This document shows, piece after piece, positions 27,529 through 36,718 of a stretch of 64,000 bases of DNA. Every line of letters starts with the position of its first letter. The first letter of the stretch is position 1. The notes under the pieces were generated by a model. The model was not told the origin of the DNA and did no database searches. It saw nothing but the letters and a program-made list of their open reading frames with translations. The DNA is from Haemophilus parainfluenzae (GTDB taxonomy: Bacteria > Pseudomonadota > Gammaproteobacteria > Enterobacterales > Pasteurellaceae), in contig NZ_QEPT01000006.1 of NCBI RefSeq assembly GCF_003252755.1, forward strand, positions 62,001-126,000. Direction: 5' to 3'. The translations under genes were made by a program, and so were the position numbers.

Positions 27529-29799
27529 ATGAATAAGGCATTGATGGTCACAAAACGTGACGGAAAACTGGAACCAATTAATCTTGATAAAATTCACCGT
27601 GTAATCACTTGGGCAGCAGAAGGATTGGAAAATGTGTCCGTGTCGCAAGTAGAATTACGTTCACACATTCAGTTTTATGAAGGTATTCGTACCTCCGATA
27701 TTCACGAGACCATTATCAAAGCGGCTGCGGACTTAATCAGCAAAGATACGCCGGATTATCAATATCTTGCTGCGCGCCTTGCGGTGTTCCATTTGCGTAA
27801 AAAAGCCTACGGCCATTTCGATCCGCCACGCTTATACGATCATGTGAAAAAACTCGTGCGCATGGGCAAATACGATCATGCTTTGTTGGATGATTACACC
27901 CGTGAAGAATGGGACGAAATGGACGGTTTTATCGACCATTGGCGCGACATGACCTTCTCTTATGCGGCAGTGAAGCAATTAGAAGGCAAATATTTAGTCC
28001 AAAACCGCGTGACCGGTGAGATCTACGAATCCGCACAATTCCTCTATTTATTAGTGGCGGCAAGTCTGTTCTCCAAATACCCGCAAGAAACCCGTTTGGA
28101 TTATATCCGTCGCTTCTATGATGCAACCTCCACCTTCAAAATTTCCTTGCCAACCCCAATCATGGCAGGCGTACGCACTCCAACCCGTCAATTCAGCTCT
28201 TGTGTGTTGATTGAATGTGGCGATAGCTTAGATTCCATTAACGCCACCGCCTCTGCCATCGTGAAATACGTTTCTCAACGTGCCGGTATCGGTGTAAATG
28301 CCGGTGCGATTCGAGCCCTTGGTAGCCAAATTCGTGGCGGTGAAGCATTCCATACCGGTTGTATTCCGTTCTATAAATATTTCCAAACTGCCGTGAAATC
28401 CTGCTCTCAAGGCGGCGTGCGTGGCGGTGCGGCAACCGTGTACTACCCGATTTGGCACTTAGAAGTAGAAAGCCTGTTAGTGTTGAAAAACAACCGTGGT
28501 GTGGAAGACAACCGCGTGCGTCACATGGACTACGGCGTACAACTTAACAAATTAATGTACCAACGCTTAATCAAAGGAGGCGACATTACCTTATTCAGCC
28601 CGTCCGACGTGCCGGGACTTTACGAAGCGTTCTTTGCGGATCAAGACAAGTTTGAAGAACTTTACGTACAATACGAACAGGATCCGTCCATTCGTAAACG
28701 TACCGTGAAAGCCGTGGAATTGTTCTCTTTATTAATGCAGGAACGTGCGTCCACCGGTCGTATTTACATTCACAATGTGGATCACTGCAACACCCACTCG
28801 CCGTTTGATCCGAAAGTGGCGCCAGTGCGTCAATCTAATCTTTGCTTGGAAATCGCCTTACCGACCAAACCGTTAAGCCACATTAACGATGAACAAGGCG
28901 AAATCGCCCTTTGTACCCTTTCCGCCTTTAACTTGGGCAAATTGGAAAACTTAGACGAGCTAGACAATCTGGCGGATCTTGCGGTGCGTGCATTAGATGC
29001 TTTATTGGATTACCAAGATTATCCGGTGATTGCGGCAAAACGCAGTTCACTTGCCCGTCGTTCTTTAGGTATCGGCGTCATTAACTATGCGTACTACTTG
29101 GCGAAACACGGCGTGCGTTATTCTGATGGCAGTGCAAACGATTTAACACACCGCACTTTCGAAGCCATTCAATATTACCTATTGAAAGCCTCCATGAACT
29201 TGGCGAAAGAACAAGGTGCGTGTGAATACTTCCACGAAACCACTTATGCGCAAGGCATTTTACCAATCGATACATACAAAAAAGACATCGACAGCTTAAC
29301 CTCCGAGCCGTTGCATTATGATTGGGAAAGCCTACGCCGCGACATTAAAGAATTCGGTTTGCGCAACTCTACCCTCACTGCCTTAATGCCGTCGGAAACC
29401 TCTTCACAGATTTCCAACGCCACCAACGGTATCGAACCGCCACGCGGCCACGTGAGCGTCAAAGCTTCGAAAGACGGTATTTTGAAACAAGTGGTGCCGG
29501 ATTATGAAAACCTCGGTGAAAACTACGAATTGCTTTGGGACATCCCGGGCAACGACGGCTACTTGCACTTGGTCGGCATCATGCAAAAATTCGTAGACCA
29601 AGCCATCTCCGCCAACACCAACTACGATCCGAAACGTTTTGAAGACGGCAAAGTACCGATGAAAGTGTTGTTAAAAGATCTGTTAACCGCTTACAAATAC
29701 GGCTTAAAAACCCTCTACTATCAAAACACCCGTGATGGTGCCGAAGACAGCCAAGAAGATTTAGATGACGGCTGTGCGGGCGGAGCGTGTAAGATTTAA
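27529..29799 (+). CDS. nrdA: Class Ia ribonucleotide reductase, large subunit
   Basis: NrdA reduces ribonucleoside diphosphates to deoxyribonucleotides, with NrdB supplying the tyrosyl radical. The 756-residue protein has the N-terminal ATP-cone (about 5-95, allosteric activity site), the barrel with active-site Cys residues (SSCVLIECGDS, then SNLCLEI), and a C-terminal Cys pair in GCAGGACKI that exchanges with thioredoxin. Composition is noticeably more GC-rich than the following gene. NrdR boxes precede it. A foreign-looking gene separates it from nrdB. Confidence 0.97.
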   Translation: MNKALMVTKRDGKLEPINLDKIHRVITWAAEGLENVSVSQVELRSHIQFYEGIRTSDIHETIIKAAADLISKDTPDYQYLAARLAVFHLRKKAYGHFDPPRLYDHVKKLVRMGKYDHALLDDYTREEWDEMDGFIDHWRDMTFSYAAVKQLEGKYLVQNRVTGEIYESAQFLYLLVAASLFSKYPQETRLDYIRRFYDATSTFKISLPTPIMAGVRTPTRQFSSCVLIECGDSLDSINATASAIVKYVSQRAGIGVNAGAIRALGSQIRGGEAFHTGCIPFYKYFQTAVKSCSQGGVRGGAATVYYPIWHLEVESLLVLKNNRGVEDNRVRHMDYGVQLNKLMYQRLIKGGDITLFSPSDVPGLYEAFFADQDKFEELYVQYEQDPSIRKRTVKAVELFSLLMQERASTGRIYIHNVDHCNTHSPFDPKVAPVRQSNLCLEIALPTKPLSHINDEQGEIALCTLSAFNLGKLENLDELDNLADLAVRALDALLDYQDYPVIAAKRSSLARRSLGIGVINYAYYLAKHGVRYSDGSANDLTHRTFEAIQYYLLKASMNLAKEQGACEYFHETTYAQGILPIDTYKKDIDSLTSEPLHYDWESLRRDIKEFGLRNSTLTALMPSETSSQISNATNGIEPPRGHVSVKASKDGILKQVVPDYENLGENYELLWDIPGNDGYLHLVGIMQKFVDQAISANTNYDPKRFEDGKVPMKVLLKDLLTAYKYGLKTLYYQNTRDGAEDSQEDLDDGCAGGACKI

Positions 29800-29814
29800 T
29801 ATAGAGAAAGAATT

Positions 29815-29858
29815 AGGTCAGTAAAAAAATGAAGAATTTTCAAAATTGACCTTTTTTT
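29815..29858 (+). terminator. Hairpin after nrdA, possibly a decayed uptake-signal terminator
   Basis: AGGTCA (29815-29820) and TGACCT (29847-29852) can pair and are followed by seven T. The arrangement resembles an inverted uptake-signal terminator whose GTGC/GCAC parts are lost. The stem is only 6 bp with a long loop, so activity is doubtful. Confidence 0.4.
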
Positions 29859-29899
29859 ATTAAAAAGATTATTATTTAAGAAAATCAGGAAGAAGATAT

Positions 29900-30811
29900 A
29901 TGATAATGAATAATATATTTCATATTCATTTTAGAAATTTCCAATTCTTTTCTGTTAGAGATCTTAGTATAGAGGAAAAGCATTTATTATTTAATGAGCT
30001 AACAACAAAAAAAGCTAACATATATTTTTTTATTAAGAAAAATATATTTTTTGAAAGCATTAAAATAAAAGAAGAGTATAAAATAACAGGTAATTTCATA
30101 AATAATCTAAAACAGAAGAAAAGATTTGCTTTTGATATGTATCAATACTATGAAGAACTATTGCTACCTATAGCAAAAGAAAAAAAGTTATCTTTAGAAT
30201 ATATAATAAACCAAAAAATGGCAAATTTATACTATCCAAATAAATGTGTTTCTCAATTAGAATTGGAAAATAAGTATAAAAAGCTTGCTAGTATTACTGA
30301 AATAAATTTATCATTCGCTAGTTTATATGACCCTCTAAGCCAAAAGAATCTAGAATTAGACACATATAAACTAATCAATTATTTTAAGTATCCTATAGAT
30401 AAAAATTTTATAAAAAGCGATATTATCTATATAGGAAAATCAAATGATAAAAAAGGAATAATATCCAGAATAATTAATCATGAAAAATGGTTACCTATTT
30501 TAAGCCCAAGAAGTAATCTTGATGGTGATGAAATATGTGTATTTATGTTTGAAATTGCATTTTCTAATAGCTTAAAAATACCTAAAGACATATATATTGA
30601 AGCTTGCGAGCAAATTTTAATTAATTATTTTAAACCACCAGAAAATAATTTACATAAAAACTCAAGTTTAAGCACAGAAAAAATAAAAAAATTAAAGAGT
30701 TATGGATTTAATAACTATCTGATTGAATTAAATTTCGAAGATTTAATATGTAATTTTGGAACGCAATATGTACCACATAATTTAAAACATTTCATTGTAA
30801 ATAGTCTTTAA
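29900..30811 (+). CDS. AT-rich gene between nrdA and nrdB, probable GIY-YIG-like domain
   Basis: A 303-residue basic protein of unknown function. I do not recognise the N-terminal half (rich in Lys, Asn, Ile, Phe). The C-terminal half has a pattern like a GIY-YIG nuclease core: IIYIGKS (residues 175-181), Arg190 and His194 in IISRIINHEKW, then Glu234/237 and FKPPENN ending at Asn250. The Glu-to-Asn gap of about 15 fits that family. The gene is extremely AT-rich next to its neighbours, has a good AGGAAG ribosome binding site, and its stop is 9 bases before nrdB, so it looks translated and co-transcribed. A free-standing homing-type or defence nuclease is possible; neither is shown. Confidence 0.7.
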   Translation: MIMNNIFHIHFRNFQFFSVRDLSIEEKHLLFNELTTKKANIYFFIKKNIFFESIKIKEEYKITGNFINNLKQKKRFAFDMYQYYEELLLPIAKEKKLSLEYIINQKMANLYYPNKCVSQLELENKYKKLASITEINLSFASLYDPLSQKNLELDTYKLINYFKYPIDKNFIKSDIIYIGKSNDKKGIISRIINHEKWLPILSPRSNLDGDEICVFMFEIAFSNSLKIPKDIYIEACEQILINYFKPPENNLHKNSSLSTEKIKKLKSYGFNNYLIELNFEDLICNFGTQYVPHNLKHFIVNSL

Positions 30812-30820
30812 GGAAATAAA

Positions 30821-31951
30821 ATGGCATACACCACTTTCTCACAAAACAAAAACGACCAGTTAAAAGAACCGATGTTCTTTGGTCAAAACGTTAACGTTGC
30901 CCGTTACGATCAACAAAAATATGAGACGTTTGAAAAGCTCATTGAAAAACAACTTTCTTTCTTCTGGCGTCCGGAAGAAGTAGATGTGTCGCAAGACCGT
31001 ATCGACTATGCCGCGTTACCTGAGCATGAAAAACACATTTTCATCAGTAACTTAAAATATCAAACCTTATTAGATTCTATTCAAGGCCGTAGCCCGAACG
31101 TTGCATTATTACCGTTAGTGTCGATTCCTGAATTAGAAACTTGGATTGAGACTTGGACCTTCTCTGAAACCATCCACTCGCGTTCTTATACCCACATTAT
31201 TCGTAACATTGTGAACGACCCATCTATCGTGTTTGATGACATCGTGACCAACGAAGAAATCATCAAACGTGCGCGTGATATTTCTTCTTACTACGATGAT
31301 TTAATCCGTGATAGCCAACTTTACAGCCTGTACGGCGAAGGCACTTACACCGTGGATGGCAAAGAATGTGTCGTCACATTGCGTAATTTGAAAAAACAAC
31401 TTTACCTTTGCTTAATGAGCGTCAACGCCTTAGAAGCCATTCGTTTCTATGTGTCTTTCGCATGCTCCTTTGCCTTTGCGGAACGTCAATTAATGGAAGG
31501 CAATGCGAAAATTATTAAATTTATCGCCCGTGATGAAGCGTTGCACTTAACCGGTACGCAGCACATTTTAAATATCATGGCGGCGGGACAAGACGATCCG
31601 GAAATGGCGGAAATTGCAGAAGAATGTAAACAAGAAGCCTATGATTTATTCTTAGCGGCAGCGGAACAAGAAAAAGAATGGGCGGATTACTTATTCAAAG
31701 ACGGTTCAATGATTGGTTTGAACAAAGACATTTTGGTGCAATACGTGGAATACATCACCAACATCCGTATGCAAGCGGTTGGGCTTCCATTACCATTTGG
31801 TGCGCGTTCTAACCCAATTCCATGGATTAACGCATGGCTTGTTTCTGATAACGTACAAGTGGCGCCACAAGAAGTGGAAGTAAGTTCTTATCTTGTGGGT
31901 CAAATTGACTCCAAAGTAGACACCAAAGATTTCGACGATTTCGATCTATAA
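30821..31951 (+). CDS. nrdB: Class Ia ribonucleotide reductase, small subunit
   Basis: NrdB houses the di-iron centre and tyrosyl radical used by NrdA. The 376-residue protein has the iron-ligand motifs [12 protein letters not shown] and [13 protein letters not shown] and the C-terminal tail rich in Asp/Phe (DDFDL) that docks on NrdA. A ribosome binding site AAGGAA lies 6 nt upstream, overlapping the stop region of the preceding AT-rich gene. It ends with a long uptake-signal hairpin. Confidence 0.97.
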   Translation: MAYTTFSQNKNDQLKEPMFFGQNVNVARYDQQKYETFEKLIEKQLSFFWRPEEVDVSQDRIDYAALPEHEKHIFISNLKYQTLLDSIQGRSPNVALLPLVSIPELETWIETWTFSETIHSRSYTHIIRNIVNDPSIVFDDIVTNEEIIKRARDISSYYDDLIRDSQLYSLYGEGTYTVDGKECVVTLRNLKKQLYLCLMSVNALEAIRFYVSFACSFAFAERQLMEGNAKIIKFIARDEALHLTGTQHILNIMAAGQDDPEMAEIAEECKQEAYDLFLAAAEQEKEWADYLFKDGSMIGLNKDILVQYVEYITNIRMQAVGLPLPFGARSNPIPWINAWLVSDNVQVAPQEVEVSSYLVGQIDSKVDTKDFDDFDL

Positions 31952-31965
31952 TTCTTAATATCGCT

Positions 31966-32027
31966 AAAAGTGTGGTCAACTTTTCAAACATTTTTAAAAA
32001 CGCTGATAAAATTGACCGCACTTTTTT
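31966..32027 (+). terminator. nrdB terminator (degenerate uptake-signal pair)
   Basis: AAAAGTGTGGTCAA (31966-31979) pairs with TTGACCGCACTTTT (32012-32025) with one G-T wobble; a T-run follows. The 215 bp from here to lysS hold no gene or clear operator. Confidence 0.7.
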
Positions 32028-32243
32028 ATTTATATTTTTATATAGTAGCCCACAATCTAGAAATAAGTATTAATGCCATAAAATTACATGATTTCTCTTG
32101 CTACTATTCAATTTGTTAAACTTTCTGACTAAAAAAGATGACTTAATTAAAAAAGGCTTAACAAAAAACAATGCTATAGGTAGAATAAGAAGATTCTATT
32201 TTTAATAAATCACATTCTAAGTAAAACCAGTGAGGTAAAGGAT

Positions 32244-33752
32244 ATGTCAGAACAAGAAGTGAAAGAATTAGATCTCCATGGCGAAATGCTTGTTCGCCGT
32301 GAAAAATTAGCTGCATTACGAGCAAAAGGTAATGCATTTCCAAATCAATTTCGTCGTGACGCCCTTGCCCAAGATTTACATGATAAGTACGAAGCCGAAG
32401 ATGGCGAAGTATTAAAAGAAAAAGCCATTGAAGTAGCTGTTGCCGGTCGTATTATGACTCGTCGTGCAATGGGTAAAGCCACCTTTATTACCTTGCAAGA
32501 TATGAGTGGCAAAATTCAATTATACGTTGCTCGTGATAATCTTCCAGAAGGAATTTATGCTGAAGATGTGGGTAGCTGGGATTTAGGTGATATCATTGGC
32601 GTGAAAGGTACACTTTTCAAAACCAAAACCAATGAATTAACCATCAAAACAACTGAAGTTCAACTTTTAACCAAAGCACTTCGTCCGTTACCAAACAAAT
32701 TCCATGGTTTAACCGACATGGAAGCGCGTTATCGTCAACGTTACTTAGATTTAATTTCTAATGAAGAATCTCGCCGCACATTTATTATTCGTTCAAAAGT
32801 GGTTGCTGGTATTCGTGAATTCTTTATTTCTAAAGGTTTCATGGAAGTTGAAACTCCAATGCTACAAGTGATTCCAGGCGGTGCGTCTGCTCGTCCATTT
32901 ATCACTCACCACAATGCATTAGACGTTGATATGTATCTTCGTATTGCACCAGAACTTTACTTAAAACGTTTAGTGGTTGGTGGTTTTGAACGCGTATTCG
33001 AATTAAACCGTAACTTCCGTAATGAAGGGGTTTCTGTTCGTCATAATCCAGAATTCACCATGCTTGAATACTACCAAGCTTATGCGGATTATCACGATTT
33101 AATGGATAATACCGAGGAATTATTACGCAAACTAGCCATTGATATTCTTGGTACCACCATTGTGAAATACGGTGATTTAGAATTTGACTTCGGCAAACCA
33201 TTTGAGCGTATTACATTACATGATGCAACCATTAAATATGGTGCAGATAAAGGTATCGTAAAAGAAGATCTTTACGACTTCGATCGTGCAAAAGCAACCG
33301 CTGAACGCTTAGGTATCGAAGTACAAAAATCTTGGGGCTTAGGCTCTATTGTGAATGCAATCTTTGAAGAAGTGGCTGAACATCATCTAATTCAACCAAC
33401 CTTCTTAATGGCACATCCAGCAGAGATTTCACCACTTGCACGTCGTAATGATGAAAACCCTGAAGTGACTGACCGTTTTGAATTATTCATCGGCGGACGT
33501 GAAATTGGTAACGGTTTCTCAGAATTAAACGATGCAGAAGACCAAAACGAACGTTTTGATGCACAAGTTGCAGCAAAAGAAGCGGGTGATGATGAAGCAA
33601 TGTTTAAAGATGATGACTTCGTTGTTGCACTTGAACACGGCTTGCCACCAACAGCAGGTGAAGGTTTAGGTATCGACCGCTTAGCAATGCTTTTTGCTAA
33701 CGCACCATCTATCCGTGATGTGATCCTATTCCCGGCAATGCGTCAAAAATAA
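32244..33752 (+). CDS. lysS: Lysyl-tRNA synthetase, class II
   Basis: It charges tRNA-Lys in the cytosol. The 502-residue protein has the N-terminal OB-fold anticodon-binding domain (about 60-150) and class II motifs: motif 1 [15 protein letters not shown], motif 2 [20 protein letters not shown], and motif 3 [14 protein letters not shown] strong GAGGTAAAGGAT ribosome binding site precedes it. It is monocistronic with two terminator hairpins after it. Confidence 0.97.
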   Translation: MSEQEVKELDLHGEMLVRREKLAALRAKGNAFPNQFRRDALAQDLHDKYEAEDGEVLKEKAIEVAVAGRIMTRRAMGKATFITLQDMSGKIQLYVARDNLPEGIYAEDVGSWDLGDIIGVKGTLFKTKTNELTIKTTEVQLLTKALRPLPNKFHGLTDMEARYRQRYLDLISNEESRRTFIIRSKVVAGIREFFISKGFMEVETPMLQVIPGGASARPFITHHNALDVDMYLRIAPELYLKRLVVGGFERVFELNRNFRNEGVSVRHNPEFTMLEYYQAYADYHDLMDNTEELLRKLAIDILGTTIVKYGDLEFDFGKPFERITLHDATIKYGADKGIVKEDLYDFDRAKATAERLGIEVQKSWGLGSIVNAIFEEVAEHHLIQPTFLMAHPAEISPLARRNDENPEVTDRFELFIGGREIGNGFSELNDAEDQNERFDAQVAAKEAGDDEAMFKDDDFVVALEHGLPPTAGEGLGIDRLAMLFANAPSIRDVILFPAMRQK

Positions 33753-33770
33753 TTAAGTTGAAATAACCTA

Positions 33771-33798
33771 AAAGGAAGTCTACGGACTTCCTTTTTTA
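33771..33798 (+). terminator. lysS terminator
   Basis: A perfect 10-bp stem AAAGGAAGTC / GACTTCCTTT with a TACG tetraloop is followed by a T-run. Confidence 0.9.
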
Positions 33799-33803
33799 TT
33801 GTG

Positions 33804-33836
33804 TAAAAGTGCGGTCATTTTTAACCGCACTTTTAT
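33804..33836. terminator. Inverted uptake-signal pair between lysS and the MetE-like gene
   Basis: AAAAGTGCGGT and ACCGCACTTTT form a stem with a short loop. It lies between two ordinary terminators and may be a backup terminator for either strand. Confidence 0.65.
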
Positions 33837-33840
33837 AAAA

Positions 33841-33874
33841 AAAAGAGATAACCACCTTTACGATTATCTCTTTT
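33841..33874 (-). terminator. Terminator of the MetE-like gene
   Basis: AAAAGAGATAA / TTATCTCTTTT form an 11-bp stem with a 12-nt loop. On the minus strand it is followed by a T-run. Confidence 0.7.
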
Positions 33875-33889
33875 ACATTCTAAGCTAGA

Positions 33890-35035
33890 TTATTTACCCC
33901 AAACTTCTTCCACAATACTACGAATAAATTCGAGTTTCTTCCATTGTTGTTCTTCAGTCAGAATGTTGCCTTCTTCTGTTGAAGCAAAACCACATTGTGG
34001 GCTTAAGCAAAGTTGATTGATATCCACATATTGCGCTGCTTCTTTAATGCGGGCAATAATTTCATCACGGTTTTCTAACTCGCCCGATTTAGAGGTAATT
34101 AATCCTAACACCACTTGTTGATTTTTAATAAAGCGTAAAGGTTTGAAATCGCCTGCACGATCACTGTCATATTCTAAGAAGAAACCATCCACATTACAGT
34201 GGCCAAATAAGGTTTCTGCGATAGGCTCATAACCACCTGCAGAGAACCAAGTTGAACGGAAGTTACCACGACAAATATGCATTGTAATCGCTAAATCAGC
34301 CGGTTTTGCTGCCACGATTTTGTTTAACATATACACATAATCTTTGGCGATTTGATCTAAATCTAAACCACGTTCAGTATAGGTCTTACGTTTATCTTCT
34401 GCGCAGAATTCGCCCCAACTTGTATCATCCAGCTGTAAATTGCGGCAACCTAATTTATAGAAGATATTCATCGCATCAATATAAGCATCAGCAATATCAT
34501 CTAATAACAACTGATTGTTATCTTTATAACGTTCAATTGGCTGATAATCTGTAGCACGGACTGTACAAATTAAATGAAGCATAGACGGAGAAGGAATGGT
34601 TAATTTAACTTCAGTCTCCCCTGCCATTTTTTGCAATGAGCGGTAATGTTCAACGAAAGGATGGATCTCTGAAAAACCGATCTTATCCACAATTTTTAAT
34701 GTTTTCGGGCGGACATTATCGTGTTTAAATTGCACTGAGAATTTTTCAGCATCCACTTCTTTCACGCCATCTAATGCGGCTAAGAAATCTAAATGCCAAA
34801 AAGTACGACGAAATTCGCCGTCGGTCACTGCATGCAATCCGACATTTTTTTGATGCTCAACTAATTTAGCAATTTCTGCATCTTCAACTTGCGTTAAATC
34901 AGCACAAGAAATATCACCACAGCTGCATTGATGACGAGCCTGTTTTAACTTCTCTGGACGTAAAAAACTGCCAACAATATCAAAACGATATGGTGCGGAA
35001 GTACGAATAGTGGCATTGGGAAAAAGTTTACTCAT
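33890..35035 (-). CDS. MetE C-terminal-domain-like methyltransferase (YxjG/YxjH type)
   Basis: A 381-residue protein related to the C-terminal catalytic domain of cobalamin-independent methionine synthase but lacking the N-terminal half. Visible elements are RFDIVGSFLRPEKLKQAR at the start, DGEFRRTFWHLDF, CRNLQLDDTSWGEF, the zinc-site candidate MHICRGNFRSTW and LCLSPQCGFAST near the end. It likely methylates homocysteine, but the methyl donor is unknown for such short forms. A MetJ operator lies about 75 bp upstream, which supports a methionine role. Confidence 0.88.
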   Translation of the reverse strand: MSKLFPNATIRTSAPYRFDIVGSFLRPEKLKQARHQCSCGDISCADLTQVEDAEIAKLVEHQKNVGLHAVTDGEFRRTFWHLDFLAALDGVKEVDAEKFSVQFKHDNVRPKTLKIVDKIGFSEIHPFVEHYRSLQKMAGETEVKLTIPSPSMLHLICTVRATDYQPIERYKDNNQLLLDDIADAYIDAMNIFYKLGCRNLQLDDTSWGEFCAEDKRKTYTERGLDLDQIAKDYVYMLNKIVAAKPADLAITMHICRGNFRSTWFSAGGYEPIAETLFGHCNVDGFFLEYDSDRAGDFKPLRFIKNQQVVLGLITSKSGELENRDEIIARIKEAAQYVDINQLCLSPQCGFASTEEGNILTEEQQWKKLEFIRSIVEEVWGK

Positions 35036-35108
35036 TTTGCTTTCCTATATTTAATTCATCTTAATGATGGACTGAGTGTAACAAAATTAACGTCTTCATT
35101 AAATATTT

Positions 35109-35124
35109 AGACGTCTAGATGGAT
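35109..35124. promoter_or_regulatory. MetJ operator (two tandem met boxes)
   Basis: A perfect met box AGACGTCT (35109-35116) is followed directly by AGATGGAT (5 of 8). MetJ binds two or more tandem 8-bp boxes. A further partial box (TAACGTCT, 35088-35095) is out of register. It lies upstream of the MetE-like gene, so repression by MetJ-SAM is expected. Confidence 0.75.
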
Positions 35125-35198
35125 GTGAATTTTATTGTGATTTTATATGAATGGAATTGATATAAAATTTAAAAAGAAAAGTGCGGTTAATATTCCTG

Positions 35199-35206
35199 AT
35201 AATTTT
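35199..35206. repeat. Left 8-bp target site duplication
   Basis: ATAATTTT directly precedes the left inverted repeat and is repeated exactly after the right inverted repeat at 39015-39022. Eight bases is the usual ISL3-family duplication length. Confidence 0.92.
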
Positions 35207-35228
35207 GGGTATTCGGATTTTATGGTGG
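35207..35228 (+). repeat. Left terminal inverted repeat of the mer element
   Basis: Begins GGGTATTCGG. It matches the complement of 38993-39014 at 18 of 22 positions. It lies 8 bp beyond the transposase stop codon. Confidence 0.9.
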
Positions 35229-35236
35229 AAAAGGGC

Positions 35237-36559
35237 TTATAAATCACCCTTCTCCAAATTCTTAATAAGTGTGGAAAAATCGACACCTAAGTTGTCTGTA
35301 ATGTCGTGATCATTCACTTCATACCAATTGAAAGTATCGTATAACATAGCTTTATTGAAAGCACTTGAATTAAATCGTGGCTTACGCTTTTTATGGAGCT
35401 TCTCATTGAAAAGGATTTTGGCTCGTAAGGCATCAAACGAGTAACCTCTACCCATTCGCTCTACCTGCCTAATAATGCTGTTAATTGACTCCGTATAAGC
35501 ATTAGTGAGCCTTTTATCAAAGTAGTTGAATATTTCAACATGCCAGTTGTCTACGGCTCTCACGAGGTCTTTATATGCGTCTTTAGAGTTGCTGGACATA
35601 CAACGGTGTCTCCATTGACTATAACGAAGATGACCTTCATCTGGATCAGGAGTATCCCATATCCAGTAAAACTCTTCTTTGAGTTCATAGGCTTCTTTTA
35701 AAGCAGGAAGATTACCTAACCAAGTATCTAAGAGGAATGATTCACGTTCATTTAGATCGTGTTTACGCTTTAGAAGGATAAACCTTTCACGCATAAGGGT
35801 ACGTCTTTCTTTTTGGCTCATATGGGCTTTCAAAGACTTTCTGACGTTATCTAAGGCTTGATTAGCCATTCTAACTACATGAAACTTATCTACGACAACT
35901 TTAGCGTGTGGAAGGATAGTGTTCACTGCGTCTTTGTAGGGCTTCCACATATCCATTGTGACGTACTCAATGTAAGTCCTGTCACTGATTTCTGAAAGAC
36001 GTTGGATGACTGTTTCCTTGTTACGGTTAGGCTTGATGTCATAAATAGTCCTGCGTTCAATATTAGTCAATACAAGCCGAGGTCTACGGATAATATGTAT
36101 CTCGTCTATCCCAAGCCACTTAGGAGTTTCAAACTGGTATTCACGTTCTTTGAGTGCCACATAGTCCTTAAAAACGTTCCTAATGGTTTTCTCGTCAACA
36201 CCAACGCTTTCTGCGACTTCTACAAAGGTCTTAGACATGGATTGCTCTTGAATGGACTTTAAAAGCCTTTTGGTCATACTACGCTTTTCATCTACAGATA
36301 TTAGGCGTTCCCAGAAGGTAGATCCGCATTCACGACACTTGTATCGTCTACGGTTCAATTGTAAGCCCACTCGCTTTAAACGAATGGGCAAATCCATAAT
36401 TAGTTGATTTCTTGAACTGTGTTTGTACAACTTGTCAAAACCACATTCAGGACAACGTTCAGGTGGTCCGACTGCTTCAACTTTAAACATCATATCGGTT
36501 TCATTTTATTGTGGCGGTTCTATTGTTTTAATGTCTGGTAGGGATAATAAGTCTGACAT
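35237..36559 (-). pseudogene. ISL3-family transposase with in-frame stop at codon 18
   Basis: The best start is the ATG at 36559, with AAAGGATG just upstream. It reads MSDLLSLPDIKTIEPPQ and then meets TAA at 36508-36506, in the same frame as the rest. From the double Met at 36493 the frame is open for 418 residues but has no ribosome binding site. That part has an N-terminal zinc finger (CPECG...CRECGSTFW), a helix-turn-helix, and the DDE core: GIDEIH, VVDKFHVVR and TNAYTESINSIIR. The peptide before the stop joins naturally to the rest, so a GAA-to-TAA type change is likely. Reinitiation at 36493 could still give an active protein; hence the pseudogene label is cautious. Confidence 0.75.
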
Positions 36560-36718
36560 ATTATTCATCCTTTATTACTCTGCGGTGTTAAGGTATCAAT
36601 TATAGATTTGATGTCGAAATCATCAGTGTTAAATTATTTTTGTGACCACAAATGCACTTAGAAAATCCCTTAAAGCATTAGCTGGTTCACTTGAATAGGG
36701 AGTTGTAAAAAAGTTCCC

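Noticed and set aside
29900-30811. A decayed pseudogene between nrdA and nrdB
   Set aside because: The frame is intact over 303 codons with a good ribosome binding site and tight coupling to nrdB, so it looks functional.
36002-36262. Plus-strand small frame inside the transposase region
   Set aside because: Antisense shadow of the transposase; no ribosome binding site or homology recognised.
36560-36718. Possible merT/merP gene between merA and the transposase
   Set aside because: The 160-bp gap has no frame with a heavy-metal motif or membrane segments; it holds only a short dyad and the transposase leader.
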